From Streptomyces sp. MZ04 (GTDB taxonomy: Bacteria > Actinomycetota > Actinomycetes > Streptomycetales > Streptomycetaceae): a stretch of 64,000 bases of DNA. Both the position numbers and the translations under genes were made by a program. The notes beneath the pieces are model-generated. The model saw only the letters and a program-made list of their open reading frames with translations. It did not search any database and had not been told where the DNA came from. The DNA is taken from positions 19,782-83,781 of the forward strand of contig NZ_SRIC01000005.1 of assembly GCF_004684775.1 (NCBI RefSeq), given 5' to 3'. This document shows, piece by piece, positions 1 through 7,573 of this stretch (position 1 is the first letter of the stretch; every line of letters starts with the position of its first letter).

Positions 1-2
1 CG

Positions 3-491
3 TACTGGTTCGACCACCGTGGCTCCTCGCACTGGGTGTTGGCTGTTCCTCAGGCGTTCGCGGGAGCAGATCAGTCCGTGTTCGACATGACGGGAGCTGT
101 GGCAGCGGGCAACAACCCCGAAAGGCCGGAGGATCCACGATTTGGCTCCGTGCTGCGTTGGCGGATCGACCGGGACGGGCAGACAGCATTCGTCTACGGT
201 CAGGAAGGGAGCCCATACCGCAGCAAGCGTTCCTCGGACTACGGCAAAAGTATCGCGGAGTCCTTCCGGCAGAGCATTCCCACGTCACCGGACGTGTACC
301 ACGTCTTCGTAGCCGAGCGGGAGAGCTGTACCCGCGGCACGAAGTGCCCCCTCACCTGGTACTTCTACACGTACCCCGACTTTGATAAGCCGTCACATCG
401 GCCCGACCGGTGCCCCATGAGCGTCCTCAGCGACGGCTCCCCCTGGCGCCTGATCGGCCGCACTGTGCCGGACGGCCGCCTGATCTTCTGA
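3..491 (+). CDS. Hypothetical protein, 5' end outside the window
   Basis: The reading frame is open from the first bases of the window to a TGA at 489-491. A GTG exists at 36, but the upstream frame (Y-W-F-D-H-R-G-S-S-H-W) looks equally protein-like, so the true start is probably outside the window. The visible 160 or so residues are soluble, with no signal peptide or membrane segment and no motif I recognise. Two cysteines (in SCTRGTKC) lie in the middle. The function cannot be named. Confidence 0.55.
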   Translation, partial: YWFDHRGSSHWVLAVPQAFAGADQSVFDMTGAVAAGNNPERPEDPRFGSVLRWRIDRDGQTAFVYGQEGSPYRSKRSSDYGKSIAESFRQSIPTSPDVYHVFVAERESCTRGTKCPLTWYFYTYPDFDKPSHRPDRCPMSVLSDGSPWRLIGRTVPDGRLIF

Positions 492-631
492 TCACGCTCG
501 CCGTGTCGTCCAGCCGCTTGCATCCGCGACATCAACGACGGAAACGCTGGTGACGCCTCCAGCCCTTCGTCTTCTCTCACCGCCCACCCCTGACGGAGGC
601 GCCTCGCCTCCGGGATCCTGGGAGCCCTTCC

Positions 632-1303
632 GTGAAAGCAACGCGCACCCGCCTGCCCGGCATTACCCTCCGCGACACCACCGTGTCCGACGCCATCATG
701 CGCCTGGCCGCAGAAGCGAACCCCGGCGACCCCGAGGCGTTCGAGGGTGCACGGCTCAATCTGGCAATGCCTCAAGCGGGCCCGCTCTCGCACTCCAGGG
801 CCCTGTCCATGCTTGCCGAGGACAGTGCAGGCCGCCCGGTCGGAGTCCTCATGGGAGGTGCCCCGCTGTGGCTGTTCGAGCACCCGGGCGTCACTGACGA
901 CGCCCTACTGGAAGAGCTGATCACCCGGATCGGCATCATCTCGGCCGTGGCGGTGGATCCCGGCTCCCGGGGCGTCGGCGTGGGAGCGGAACTCATCCGT
1001 CACGCCGTCCGCCGGTTCACCCGCGCCGGATACGGTCTGCTGACTCTCAACTGCTTCCCGGCGCTGGAGAACTACTACCAGCGGCTCGGATTCTCGATCA
1101 TGGACACCTTGAACGTGAACCTCAACACCGGACGCACACTCGGGCAGCAGTGGAACGACACACGGGTTGCCGCCAGGGCGCTGGACCGGTACACGGACCT
1201 CGCCACCGTTCCCGGCTTGGTGTCGCCGGTCGTCTCGGGCATCCTGCCCGGCAGTCGGGTGCCCCGTGGTGCGTACTTCGACGGCGAACGGCTGCGCAGC
1301 TGA
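632..1303 (+). CDS. GNAT-family N-acetyltransferase
   Basis: This 223-aa protein should transfer an acetyl group from acetyl-CoA to an amine; the substrate is unknown. The acetyl-CoA site (motif A) is visible around residues 105-130 as V-A-V-D-P-G-S-R-G-V-G-V-G, the usual [VI]xPxxRGxGxG signature, followed by the helix ELIRHAVRRF. The later ENYYQRLGF is the usual GNAT motif-B 'A-x-x-x-Y-x-x-x-G-F' element. The start is GTG, because no ATG precedes the conserved part. The C-terminal 50 residues are variable. It stands alone, with 140 bp of empty DNA upstream. Confidence 0.85.
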   Translation: MKATRTRLPGITLRDTTVSDAIMRLAAEANPGDPEAFEGARLNLAMPQAGPLSHSRALSMLAEDSAGRPVGVLMGGAPLWLFEHPGVTDDALLEELITRIGIISAVAVDPGSRGVGVGAELIRHAVRRFTRAGYGLLTLNCFPALENYYQRLGFSIMDTLNVNLNTGRTLGQQWNDTRVAARALDRYTDLATVPGLVSPVVSGILPGSRVPRGAYFDGERLRS

Positions 1304-1400
1304 CTGCCCGCCAGGGCGGCCTGGGTGATGATGCTTTCGCTCAGGCCGCGTGAGCGCCGGTGTGCAGGGTGCGGCCGGCATCAGAATCCAGGAGGAATTG

Positions 1401-1649
1401 ATGGAGGTTGACGGCGCGCAGAGCCCGAACCGGCGAGCGTGGAAGCGTTGGGCGTTCTTCTTCGGCTCACCGAGCGCGGTGGTCGCGCTGAGCAGCGTGT
1501 GGCTGTTTGAACCGGACAGCCAGGCGGAGGCGATTGCCGCGGCGGGGGTCGGCGTGGCGGCGCTGTTTGTCTTCGTGCTGACGATGCCGCGTCGTACGGC
1601 CGAAGCGGCACGTCGCTCGCGCTGGTCTTCGCCCGACGACCCTTCGTAA
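1401..1649 (+). CDS. Small two-helix membrane protein
   Basis: The ATG at 1401 is chosen because AGGAGG lies at 1390-1395, five bases upstream. An in-frame GTG at 1350 would add 17 residues without a comparable site. The 82-aa product has two hydrophobic stretches, about residues 17-36 (FFFGSPSAVVALSSVWLF) and 46-62 (AAAGVGVAALFVFVLTM), and basic ends. Small membrane proteins of this kind are common in Streptomyces accessory DNA. I do not recognise the family. Confidence 0.6.
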   Translation: MEVDGAQSPNRRAWKRWAFFFGSPSAVVALSSVWLFEPDSQAEAIAAAGVGVAALFVFVLTMPRRTAEAARRSRWSSPDDPS

Positions 1650-1830
1650 GGGCGTAAGGGGCGTCGAGACCGTCGCGCGATGGGGGCGGACGAGGGCGCC
1701 CCGGGCGGGGTGCAGGTCGGCATGGCCTACACCCCGCCCAGCTGTATCTGTAGTCCGGTTCCCTTGACCTCTGCCGCGGGCGGTGTTCTACGGAGCAGTC
1801 CGCCAGTGGCGTGGAGACACTGAAGCTGCG

Positions 1831-1859
1831 TTGCATATTCCATTTTCAATGTGTATCTT
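1831..1859 (+). promoter_or_regulatory. Promoter A, copy 1 of a triplicated promoter
   Basis: The -35 TTGCAT (1831-1836) and the -10 TATCTT (1854-1859) are separated by exactly 17 bp, a vegetative sigma-70-type arrangement. The same element recurs at 7389 and 10876 with the same spacing. Similarity extends into the flanks: GCG before the -35, TG before the -10, and AA soon after it. It lies about 70 bp before the ATG of the 154-aa gene. The local sequence is distinctly more AT-rich than its surroundings. Confidence 0.7.
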
Positions 1860-1930
1860 AAATGATGTCGGCGGTGGTCACCATTCCCGCCGAACTCCTC
1901 CTCCCGCCCTTTCCGTTCAGGAGCCCTCCC

Positions 1931-2395
1931 ATGCCCACTGCCGTCGTCCCCGATGTCACTGCCGCCCTCATTGCCTACCGCCGCAGCACGGGCGACACAT
2001 GGGTGACCTTGGTGGACGTCACCAGCGACTTGATGCACCTGGCCAGCTATATGCGGACCGACATCGAGCGCTGCCTGGAGGGTGACGCAAACGCCCGGCT
2101 GGACGAGCGGGCATTCTCCGCCATGCCGAACCTCCACCCCTCCGTCGAACCGATCGCCAACGCCGACGAAACGGCCTCGGACGATCATTGCTTCGACCAC
2201 TACGTCCACGCCAGCGATGCGGCTGCGGTCCTCCTCGTGCACACCTCCGAGGAGACGCACTCCACGTTCTCCGCCGCCTTGAACAAGCTCCTGTCCGATC
2301 TGCGTGCCTTCGCCGAACAGAACGGCTTCAGCTACGCCGACGTCGTGCGCTCGGCCCGCACCTCCTACCGGATCGAGCAGAAGAGAGCCCGGTAG
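1931..2395 (+). CDS. Hypothetical protein, first gene after promoter A
   Basis: The product is 154 aa. The ATG at 1931 follows CAGGAG at 1918-1923. An upstream in-frame ATG at 1862 would fall on the promoter's predicted start point, so it is not used. The sequence is acidic and soluble, with a central D-H-C-F-D-H-Y-V-H patch and a C-terminal helix ending in basic residues. No known domain is recognised. It is the first gene after promoter A and is followed 102 bp later by the Cys-rich gene, with which it is probably co-transcribed. Confidence 0.6.
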   Translation: MPTAVVPDVTAALIAYRRSTGDTWVTLVDVTSDLMHLASYMRTDIERCLEGDANARLDERAFSAMPNLHPSVEPIANADETASDDHCFDHYVHASDAAAVLLVHTSEETHSTFSAALNKLLSDLRAFAEQNGFSYADVVRSARTSYRIEQKRAR

Positions 2396-2497
2396 CACGC
2401 CGACAGCCCAGCCGGTCGGCACCGGCTCACGCTCGCGCCGACCGGCCCCGAACATCGGCCCACTCCACAACTCGCACCGACCGGAAGGAAATCCGTC

Positions 2498-2797
2498 ATG
2501 ACCGCCTTCACCGCCGCCCCGGCCCGCTCGGGCCGCGGCTCCATACGCCAGCACCTCGACCGGCGCGTGCACCCCGCCACTGGGGCCCCGCTGCTCGACA
2601 CCGACCTGTCCAACCCATCCGCCGTCTGCGGAGGATGCGCCCACAGCGTGCTCAAGAAGCACCGCGACGGCCAGGACCGGCTCAAGTGCGGTCTCCTGCC
2701 CCGCAGTAGCCGCGGTCTGCGCGGCCCCGACCTGCGGGACACGACGCCCGCGTGCGTGAACTACGCCGCACCAGCGGCGTCCCCGCTCAGCGCCTGA
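2498..2797 (+). CDS. Small cysteine-rich protein, possible zinc-binding
   Basis: The product is 99 aa. GGAAGG just upstream fixes the ATG at 2498. The core contains C-G-G-C-A-H, then K-C-G-L-L, then T-P-A-C-V-N-Y, giving four cysteines and a histidine that could bind a metal. The N-terminus is basic and proline-rich. I do not know the family name. A strong hairpin (2849-2887) ends the unit right after it, so promoter A probably drives only this gene and the 154-aa gene with high output. Confidence 0.6.
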   Translation: MTAFTAAPARSGRGSIRQHLDRRVHPATGAPLLDTDLSNPSAVCGGCAHSVLKKHRDGQDRLKCGLLPRSSRGLRGPDLRDTTPACVNYAAPAASPLSA

Positions 2798-2848
2798 GCC
2801 ACTTCGCCGCCGGTCGTAGCGGCCGTGCCACGGCCGCACCCGCTCGAA

Positions 2849-2887
2849 CCCGTTGCCACGGCCGTCTCTCCCGGCCGCGGCAACGGG
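2849..2887 (+). terminator. Long hairpin, likely terminator
   Basis: Two 16-nt arms (2849-2864 and 2872-2887) pair with a single mismatch around a 7-nt loop. A smaller hairpin (GCGGCCG / CGGCCGC) lies just upstream near 2820-2838. There is no T-run, as is usual for Streptomyces terminators. It separates the 99-aa gene from the methylase-like pseudogene. Confidence 0.65.
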
Positions 2888-2951
2888 CGCTGACGATCGC
2901 GGCCCGCCCTTCTCCATGCCCAAGCACCAGACATCCCTCAGGGAGCCGAGG

Positions 2952-3997
2952 ATGCCCTCCCCCACCGCCGCCGACCTCGTCAGCGAGAGCGTCACCAAGG
3001 CCCTCCCCGGATCGCCCGGCGACTGCACCGATCCGAGCTGCGCCCGGCACGCAGGCACCATGGAGTGCCCTCCGTTCGAGACAAGCCGCAGCTCCGGCGC
3101 CGTATTCGGCGAAGCCGTAGCCGCGGCCTGGTATGCCGCGGGCGGGAGTCGGCTGGACATTCCCGCAGGGGTCGTCGCGGCCCTGGCGCTGTGGCCCGTC
3201 AAGTCGCCTGGCGCCGAGCACGCCGACGCCCTCGCCTCGTAAATATCGCCGCGCAGCCGCCGCGCGTCCTGGTCCGCGGGCTGGCCGAGTGCGCGGACTC
3301 CTACTGTGGGCTGCGCCCGGACCTGTGGGAGGTCGCCCGGCCACTCTTCGCCTGGATGCGAGAAGGCCTCAACTCCACGCATCTGAACGGTGTTGTGGCC
3401 GTGACGAAGGCGGCGCTGCGCCACGGCGTGCTCCATCACACGGGAGACAGCGACCCCGCGGAGCGGTCGCACATCGACCTGATGTCCTGGGTGATTACGG
3501 GCCTGAGGCATCGTCAGTCCCGGCGCGCCCTGGGCGAGTATCACACCCCTCCCGACATCAGCGACTTGATCAGCGCAATGCTGGCGGCCGATCGCCGGCC
3601 GCAGGCGGACGCGTTCCTCGAGCCGACGGCCGGCACCGGTGGCATGGTCCGCTCCGCGGCCCAGGACCTGCGTCGCGAAGGTCAGGATCCGTCCGACTTC
3701 CCCTGGGTCATGCTCGAACTCGACCCGCTGTCGGCTGCCGGAGCGGCCGTGAACGTGCACGTTTGGGGCCTGGGCCCGCGCGCGGTCGCCGCAAGCGGCG
3801 ATGTCCTTGCCGACGGCGACCTGGACCAGCAGGCGCGCGCCCACCGACGCGACATGGCCCGGCACCGGGACCTGCTCGTCGAGCTGATCGGCTTCGCCAT
3901 CGCCACCCGCACCTCTGATCAACTCCTGCGCTCGCTCTTGGCGCAGCAGCCGAACGCCCACCGCCGGACCGATGACCGGCCGACCGGAGCTACCTGA
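2952..3997 (+). pseudogene. N6-adenine methylase-like gene, frameshifted (copy 1)
   Basis: The gene starts at ATG 2952 and reads about 96 codons to a TAA at 3240-3242. The homologous reading then continues in another frame to 3997. Alignment with the paralogue at 9870 runs through both pieces, which indicates a net loss of one base near 3239. The second part has G-E-Y-H-T-P-P and F-L-E-P-T-A-G-T-G-G, matching the HsdM-type 'Q-F-x-T-P' and 'D-P-x-A-G-T-G-G' SAM-binding motifs. The catalytic NPPY/F motif expected further on is absent. It may be a SAM-binding fold without methylase activity, now broken. An assembly error cannot be excluded. Confidence 0.65.
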
Positions 3998-4355
3998 TGC
4001 CCGAGATCCACGACCACGCCGACAGCCAACTCGTCGCCCTGGCCCTTCGAGAGGTTCTGCCGGCCCCAGCCGCACCCGCGTGTGCACACTGACCTGCGGA
4101 TTCCCCGACTTCGACGACCAGTTGTTCTGGAACGTCGACATGGAAACGCGTTCCTACGAACTCGCCCTCGTTCCGGACGGGACCGACCTCCGGGCCGTCC
4201 ACCTGACCAGCAGGCCACACTCCGGTGACGACACCATCTGGTCGACCACCTTCCTCGTCCGCGACACCTCGACTGGCTGGGCGCAGTCTCTCGCACAGCT
4301 CGTCGCCCGCCTGCCCCTCGCCGACCGAAGCCCTCTCGCGCTCTCCGGCAAATGA
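3997..4355 (+). pseudogene. Small unknown gene, probably frameshifted
   Basis: An ATG at 3997 overlaps the stop of the preceding frame (TGATG), but this frame ends at a TGA at 4090-4092 after 31 codons (M-P-E-I-H-D-H-A-D...). A protein-like sequence then continues in the adjacent frame to 4355 (C-G-F-P-D-F-D-D-Q-L-F-W-N-V-D, later W-S-T-T-F-L-V-R-D). A single lost base around 4060-4080 would join them into a protein of about 118 aa. No family is recognised. It is the second of three consecutive genes here with a frame defect. Confidence 0.45.
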
Positions 4356-4365
4356 GGACCGAAGG

Positions 4366-5329
4366 ATGCCCGTGCAGAACCAGACCCCCTTGGCCGGATG
4401 CCTGCCAGCCTTCGGCCGACACCGCGGCTACCCGCCCCGCTACGGGGCTCCGCAAGGTCCACCTCGCCCTCCTACAGGATCCGCACGCCATGCATCGGCC
4501 CGACGCAACGGTCGTGCTCGGCGTCGGCAAGAGCATGCTCCCCGCCATGAGCTTCTGGTCCCAGGCCTTCGGGCTGGCCAGCCGTGAGGGCCATGCCCTC
4601 GTTCCCACAGCCCGGGCCCGCTGGCTCCTGGACGACGAGCACGGGGCGGACCCCTTCCTCGAACTCGACACCAGTCTGTGGCTGCTGCACTGGTGGCTGC
4701 TGAGCGCCTCGCCCTGCCACGTGCCCAGCTGGCGCTACCTGTTCGGGTACGCGCCGGTGAGCCGCTACAGCCGCGCCGAGCTGCACGGGCGCCTCACGGC
4801 CGCCACCGACACCGCCGACTGGAAGCCACCGGCGCCCTCCGTGCTCGCCTCCGACATCGCCTGCATCGTCAGCATGTACGCAGCTGGCGACCGGACGACG
4901 ACGAACCTCGAAGACGAGCTTTCCAACCCCTTCCGCACCCTGCGCCTGGTCGCACCGGAGCCCTCTGCCGGCAGCACACAGGACCGCAGTCACCTCGTGA
5001 CAGTCCACCGAGGAGCAGGACAGCTCTGCCCCAACGTCATCCAGGCGTACGCCAGCTTGGACTACGCCGCCCGCACCGCCGGCCCCCAGCCCGGCTCCAT
5101 CAGCCTCACCAAGCTCGCTTCCGCACCTCTCGGGCCAGGCCGTCTCCTACTCACCCGCACCGAGGAGCTTCGCCGCGCCCTGCACCAGATCGCCGCACAG
5201 CATCCGGACCTGGCAGTCGTCCACTCAGCCGACGGCGAAGAACTGCTGGCCTTCCCCTCTCGCCCGGACCACCTGGCCGGACGTCTCCTGGAGGGCGCCT
5301 ACCCCGCCTGCCGACCAGCCAGCAGGTGA
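4366..5329 (+). pseudogene. DUF4007-family gene with an early frameshift
   Basis: The N-terminus from ATG 4366 reads F-G-R-H-R-G-Y-P-P-R-Y-G, the usual DUF4007 opening. From about 4444 the family sequence continues in another frame: L-R-K-V-H-L-A-L-L, then R-P-D-A-T-V-V-L-G-V-G-K-S-M, then D-T-S-L-W-L-L-H-W-W-L-L-S. Family members usually have Y-G-W-L-K at the junction, so loss of two bases near 4444-4447 would explain it. From memory, DUF4007 genes often sit beside phosphorothioation or PAPS-reductase-type genes; none is present here. The remaining 290 codons are intact, so the damage looks recent or artefactual. Confidence 0.7.
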
Positions 5330-5541
5330 TGAGACGACACCAGGGCGTTGCATACGTGCCGCAACCGGAGTTCGTCGGCACGGTGATCGCCTGCACCCGG
5401 AACGGGAACTACATGGCTCGGGACCCGGAGCACGGCACCGCCAAGGACTACGACGCTCGACGGGAGTTGCACAAGCTGGACACGACCCCAGCCGCCGAGC
5501 AGCACCTGGCGTCCAGCGGTGCCGAACGACCCGACGGGTGA
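5329..5541 (+). CDS. Small hypothetical protein coupled to the DUF4007 gene
   Basis: The ATG at 5329 overlaps the DUF4007 stop (TGATG), so translation is probably coupled. The 70-aa product is charged and soluble (M-R-R-H-Q-G-V-A-Y-V-P-Q-P-E-F at the start, A-R-R-E-L-H-K-L-D later) with no recognised domain. Its fate depends on the frameshifted gene upstream. Confidence 0.5.
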   Translation: MRRHQGVAYVPQPEFVGTVIACTRNGNYMARDPEHGTAKDYDARRELHKLDTTPAAEQHLASSGAERPDG

Positions 5542-5702
5542 GTCCTCCTGCAGGTTGCGCCTGTGCCCGACGACGCCAAGTGCCGCCCGTCCTTGAACCC
5601 TTGATCGTGCCGCCCGCGCGGCGCAGCCCCTCGTCTGCGTGTCGAGGCCGCAGGGACCACTGTTACGTTGGCATGTCCCGTCCCATGGTCAGAGGAGATG
5701 TT

Positions 5703-6188
5703 GTGCGTAAGGTTCATGCGATGGCGGCCGTGGTCCTGGCCGGGCTCGTACTCAGCGGCTGCGGGGCCGACAGCGACGAGCCGCAGAAGCCCGGCAGCAC
5801 CCGCACAGCCTCGGCTGACGCCAAGCAGAGCCCTACCCCGAAAGCGTCGGCTCAGGGCACGATGATCGAGCGGGCGACCGGCTCCTGGACCACCATCTCC
5901 AAGAAGAGGACCGCCACTTCCCTGGAAACGGTAACCATCGAGGACGGCCAGGTCACCGCCAAGGGCGGCAAGCTCGACTGCTCGGGCACACTCAAGCCGC
6001 GCACGAAGGGCGGCAAGGAGTCGCCGACACTGGCCCTGTCGTGCAAGGGCGGCAGCGACGGCGGACGAGGCCTGGGAACCCTCTACCTCATGGACAAGGA
6101 GACGAACGATGACGCGCTCGCCTTCGACTGGGAGGGCCCCGAGGGCGGCTGGGGCGGGCCGGTCGACTCCTTCCGCCGGGACCACTGA
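5703..6188 (+). CDS. Lipoprotein of unknown function
   Basis: The GTG at 5703 follows GAGGAG six bases upstream. The 161-aa product begins V-R-K-V-H, then a hydrophobic stretch and the lipobox L-V-L-S-G-C with Cys20 as the lipidation site. A Ser/Thr/Pro-rich linker is followed by a beta-rich domain (W-T-T-I-S-K-K-R..., K-G-G-K-L-D-C-S-G, L-A-L-S-C-K-G-G) that holds two cysteines, which could form a disulphide outside the membrane. It stands alone. The function is unknown. Confidence 0.7.
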   Translation: MRKVHAMAAVVLAGLVLSGCGADSDEPQKPGSTRTASADAKQSPTPKASAQGTMIERATGSWTTISKKRTATSLETVTIEDGQVTAKGGKLDCSGTLKPRTKGGKESPTLALSCKGGSDGGRGLGTLYLMDKETNDDALAFDWEGPEGGWGGPVDSFRRDH

Positions 6189-6717
6189 CGCCTCTCGGGC
6201 CACCGGCGGCTGAACCTGCACAGCCGGACGGGCGGGCGGAGTTTTGCGGGGCGACTGCGATCCAGATGTCCGGGCTGCCGGGTCCCCACCCGCGCTCAGC
6301 AGCCCACTCCGTAATGACGTCGGGACTCTCAACGCCCAGCGGGCCGGGCTCAGTGACGGGCGCGGTGGGCGCCTCGCCGAGCATGACGGACCAGACAACG
6401 CTCATGGCTGCTTCCAGGGAGCGATGCGGCGGACGGTGGGATTCCACCGTCCGTTGTGCTCATTCAGGGGCCGATGATGGGTCCCGATGTAGAACCCCGC
6501 TCGGGGCCATCGACCTGTTGCATCACGGATCGCGACGTTAAAGCTCACACTCAGGTTCGCCGGGAAGCGGCGAGCCGGTGCTCTTGGCGGTCATCGCCAC
6601 AGTGGGGCAGTACGTCCACTAGGACGTACTGCCCCACAAGTACGCCCGGGAGCAAGGGCCCGCTGACTATGCAGCGAGCCTGGCCTCTACCAACGCGACC
6701 GGGATCGTGAACTGCTG
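6189..6717. other. Gene-free stretch with an inverted repeat
   Basis: No open frame here has a ribosome site and a plausible protein. The only clear structure is the perfect inverted repeat at 6602-6637. Confidence 0.5.
6602..6637. repeat. Perfect 16-bp inverted repeat
   Basis: The arms 6602-6617 (GTGGGGCAGTACGTCC) and 6622-6637 are exact reverse complements around the 4-nt loop ACTA. The stem could be a bidirectional terminator, since the lipoprotein gene ends upstream on the plus strand and a small operon ends downstream on the minus strand. No T-run is present on either side. Confidence 0.7.
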
Positions 6718-6753
6718 CGGCGGGCCTGGCTCTGGCAGGAGCTGGGCCCGCCG
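6718..6753 (-). terminator. Hairpin ending the minus-strand small-gene operon
   Basis: CGGCGGGCC (6718-6726) pairs with GGCCCGCCG (6745-6753). It lies 15 bp past the stop of the last gene of the minus-strand operon, which is where its terminator would be expected. Confidence 0.5.
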
Positions 6754-6767
6754 TTGTACGCGAGAGT

Positions 6768-6992
6768 TCAACCCTCAAGAACCATGCGGGTCTCTCGCCC
6801 ATTCACCATACCGCGCTCACCCGAGGTGGAGGATGGCTGTCGTTGTTCGCATGAGGAAGGCCTACACATGGCGGACCTGCTGTTTCCGGGCATGCCGGAT
6901 CTGCGGCTCAGTGTGCCGGGCCACCACTGGACGAGGGTGGCGCCGAGGATGCAGACGCCGACGGTGACACCTCCGAGGGGCACGTAGGTCAT
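6768..6992 (-). CDS. Small membrane protein, third gene of a minus-strand operon
   Basis: The ATG lies three bases after the stop of the preceding gene on the minus strand. The 74-aa product has one N-terminal membrane segment (about residues 5-25, L-G-G-V-T-V-G-V-C-I-L-G-A-T-L-V) and a hydrophilic tail rich in Ser, Arg and Cys. A terminator-like hairpin follows. Its size and placement recall spread (spd) genes of Streptomyces plasmids, but I see no sequence feature that proves it. Confidence 0.45.
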   Translation of the reverse strand: MTYVPLGGVTVGVCILGATLVQWWPGTLSRRSGMPGNSRSAMCRPSSCEQRQPSSTSGERGMVNGRETRMVLEG

Positions 6993-6995
6993 GAG

Positions 6996-7163
6996 TCAGT
7001 GGCTCCAGATGGCCACGACGAACGTGGTGGCGACGGTGAGGACCGCGGCGGTGCGCACCGCGGGCAGCACGTAGCGACCGAGGTCGTGTTCGGGAGCGCA
7101 GGCGGCGAGGCCGAGCAGAGCGAGGGTCACAAGCAGCGGGAAGATGAGGGCTCCGAGGACCAT
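6996..7163 (-). CDS. Small two-helix membrane protein, second gene of a minus-strand operon
   Basis: The 55-aa protein is mostly two hydrophobic helices (L-G-A-L-I-F-P-L-L-V-T-L-A-L-L-G-L-A-A-C and V-L-T-V-A-T-T-F-V-V-A-I-W) with a short polar loop between them. Its ATG overlaps the stop of the gene before it (GTGATGG), which implies coupled translation. No family is recognised. Confidence 0.55.
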   Translation of the reverse strand: MVLGALIFPLLVTLALLGLAACAPEHDLGRYVLPAVRTAAVLTVATTFVVAIWSH

Positions 7164-7312
7164 CACGTGGCCCCCATCCGTAGGTAAGGGTTGACGGTCT
7201 CCGCCTTCGCGTTGACGTCGGCCACCTTGTAGACGAAGACGTACGCCAGCGCCTTGTCCGGATCCGTGATTCCGGCGGCCTTGGTGGTTCGGACCGCGTC
7301 CTTCACGGTCAT
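7163..7312 (-). CDS. Small hypothetical protein, first gene of a minus-strand operon
   Basis: The product is 49 aa (M-T-V-K-D-A-V-R-T-T-K-A-A-G-I-T-D-P-D-K then A-L-A-Y-V-F-V-Y-K-V). It reads like a compact soluble domain. The frame stays open upstream, and there is no good ribosome site at this ATG, so the start is uncertain. It is transcribed away from promoter B. Its overlap with the next gene is the main support. Confidence 0.4.
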   Translation of the reverse strand: MTVKDAVRTTKAAGITDPDKALAYVFVYKVADVNAKAETVNPYLRMGAT

Positions 7313-7388
7313 CGGACCCGTGGGCGGTGGCCCAGACGACAGCGACGGCGACCTCAGCCCGGTCTCTGCGTCTCTGCAGCACGTATCG

Positions 7389-7417
7389 TTGCTTAATCAC
7401 AATTCGCCGTGTACTTT
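7389..7417 (+). promoter_or_regulatory. Promoter B, copy 2 of a triplicated promoter
   Basis: TTGCTT (7389-7394), 17 bp, TACTTT (7412-7417). The neighbourhood (GTTGC ... TGTACTTTAA) matches the copies at 1831 and 10876. It lies about 155 bp before the 353-aa gene. Confidence 0.65.
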
Positions 7418-7573
7418 AATTGTCGATGGTGCGGGTACGGAGCCTACGACTCTCCCCCGCTTCACGCCCATTACCGCAGTCAGCTCCCGCCGCGAGCCAC
7501 CCAGCACCGAGCCGGGCGAGCCACCTGGTTGCCCACGCCCCGCCAGCTCACAGAACAAAGGACTTGAAGCCCA

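Noticed and set aside
3230..3250. Programmed -1 frameshift site in methylase-like copy 1
   Set aside because: No X-XXY-YYZ slippery heptamer or following pseudoknot is apparent, and the paralogue is also broken, so mutation is the simpler reading.
1727..4141. A minus-strand open frame of over 800 codons
   Set aside because: It covers the plus-strand genes of block A in the antisense sense. Long antisense frames are normal at this GC content, and its product shows no domain.
6754..6987. Plus-strand small ORF beginning near 6754 with GAGGAAGG inside it
   Set aside because: It lies antisense to the better supported third gene of the minus-strand operon and ends without any protein-like pattern.
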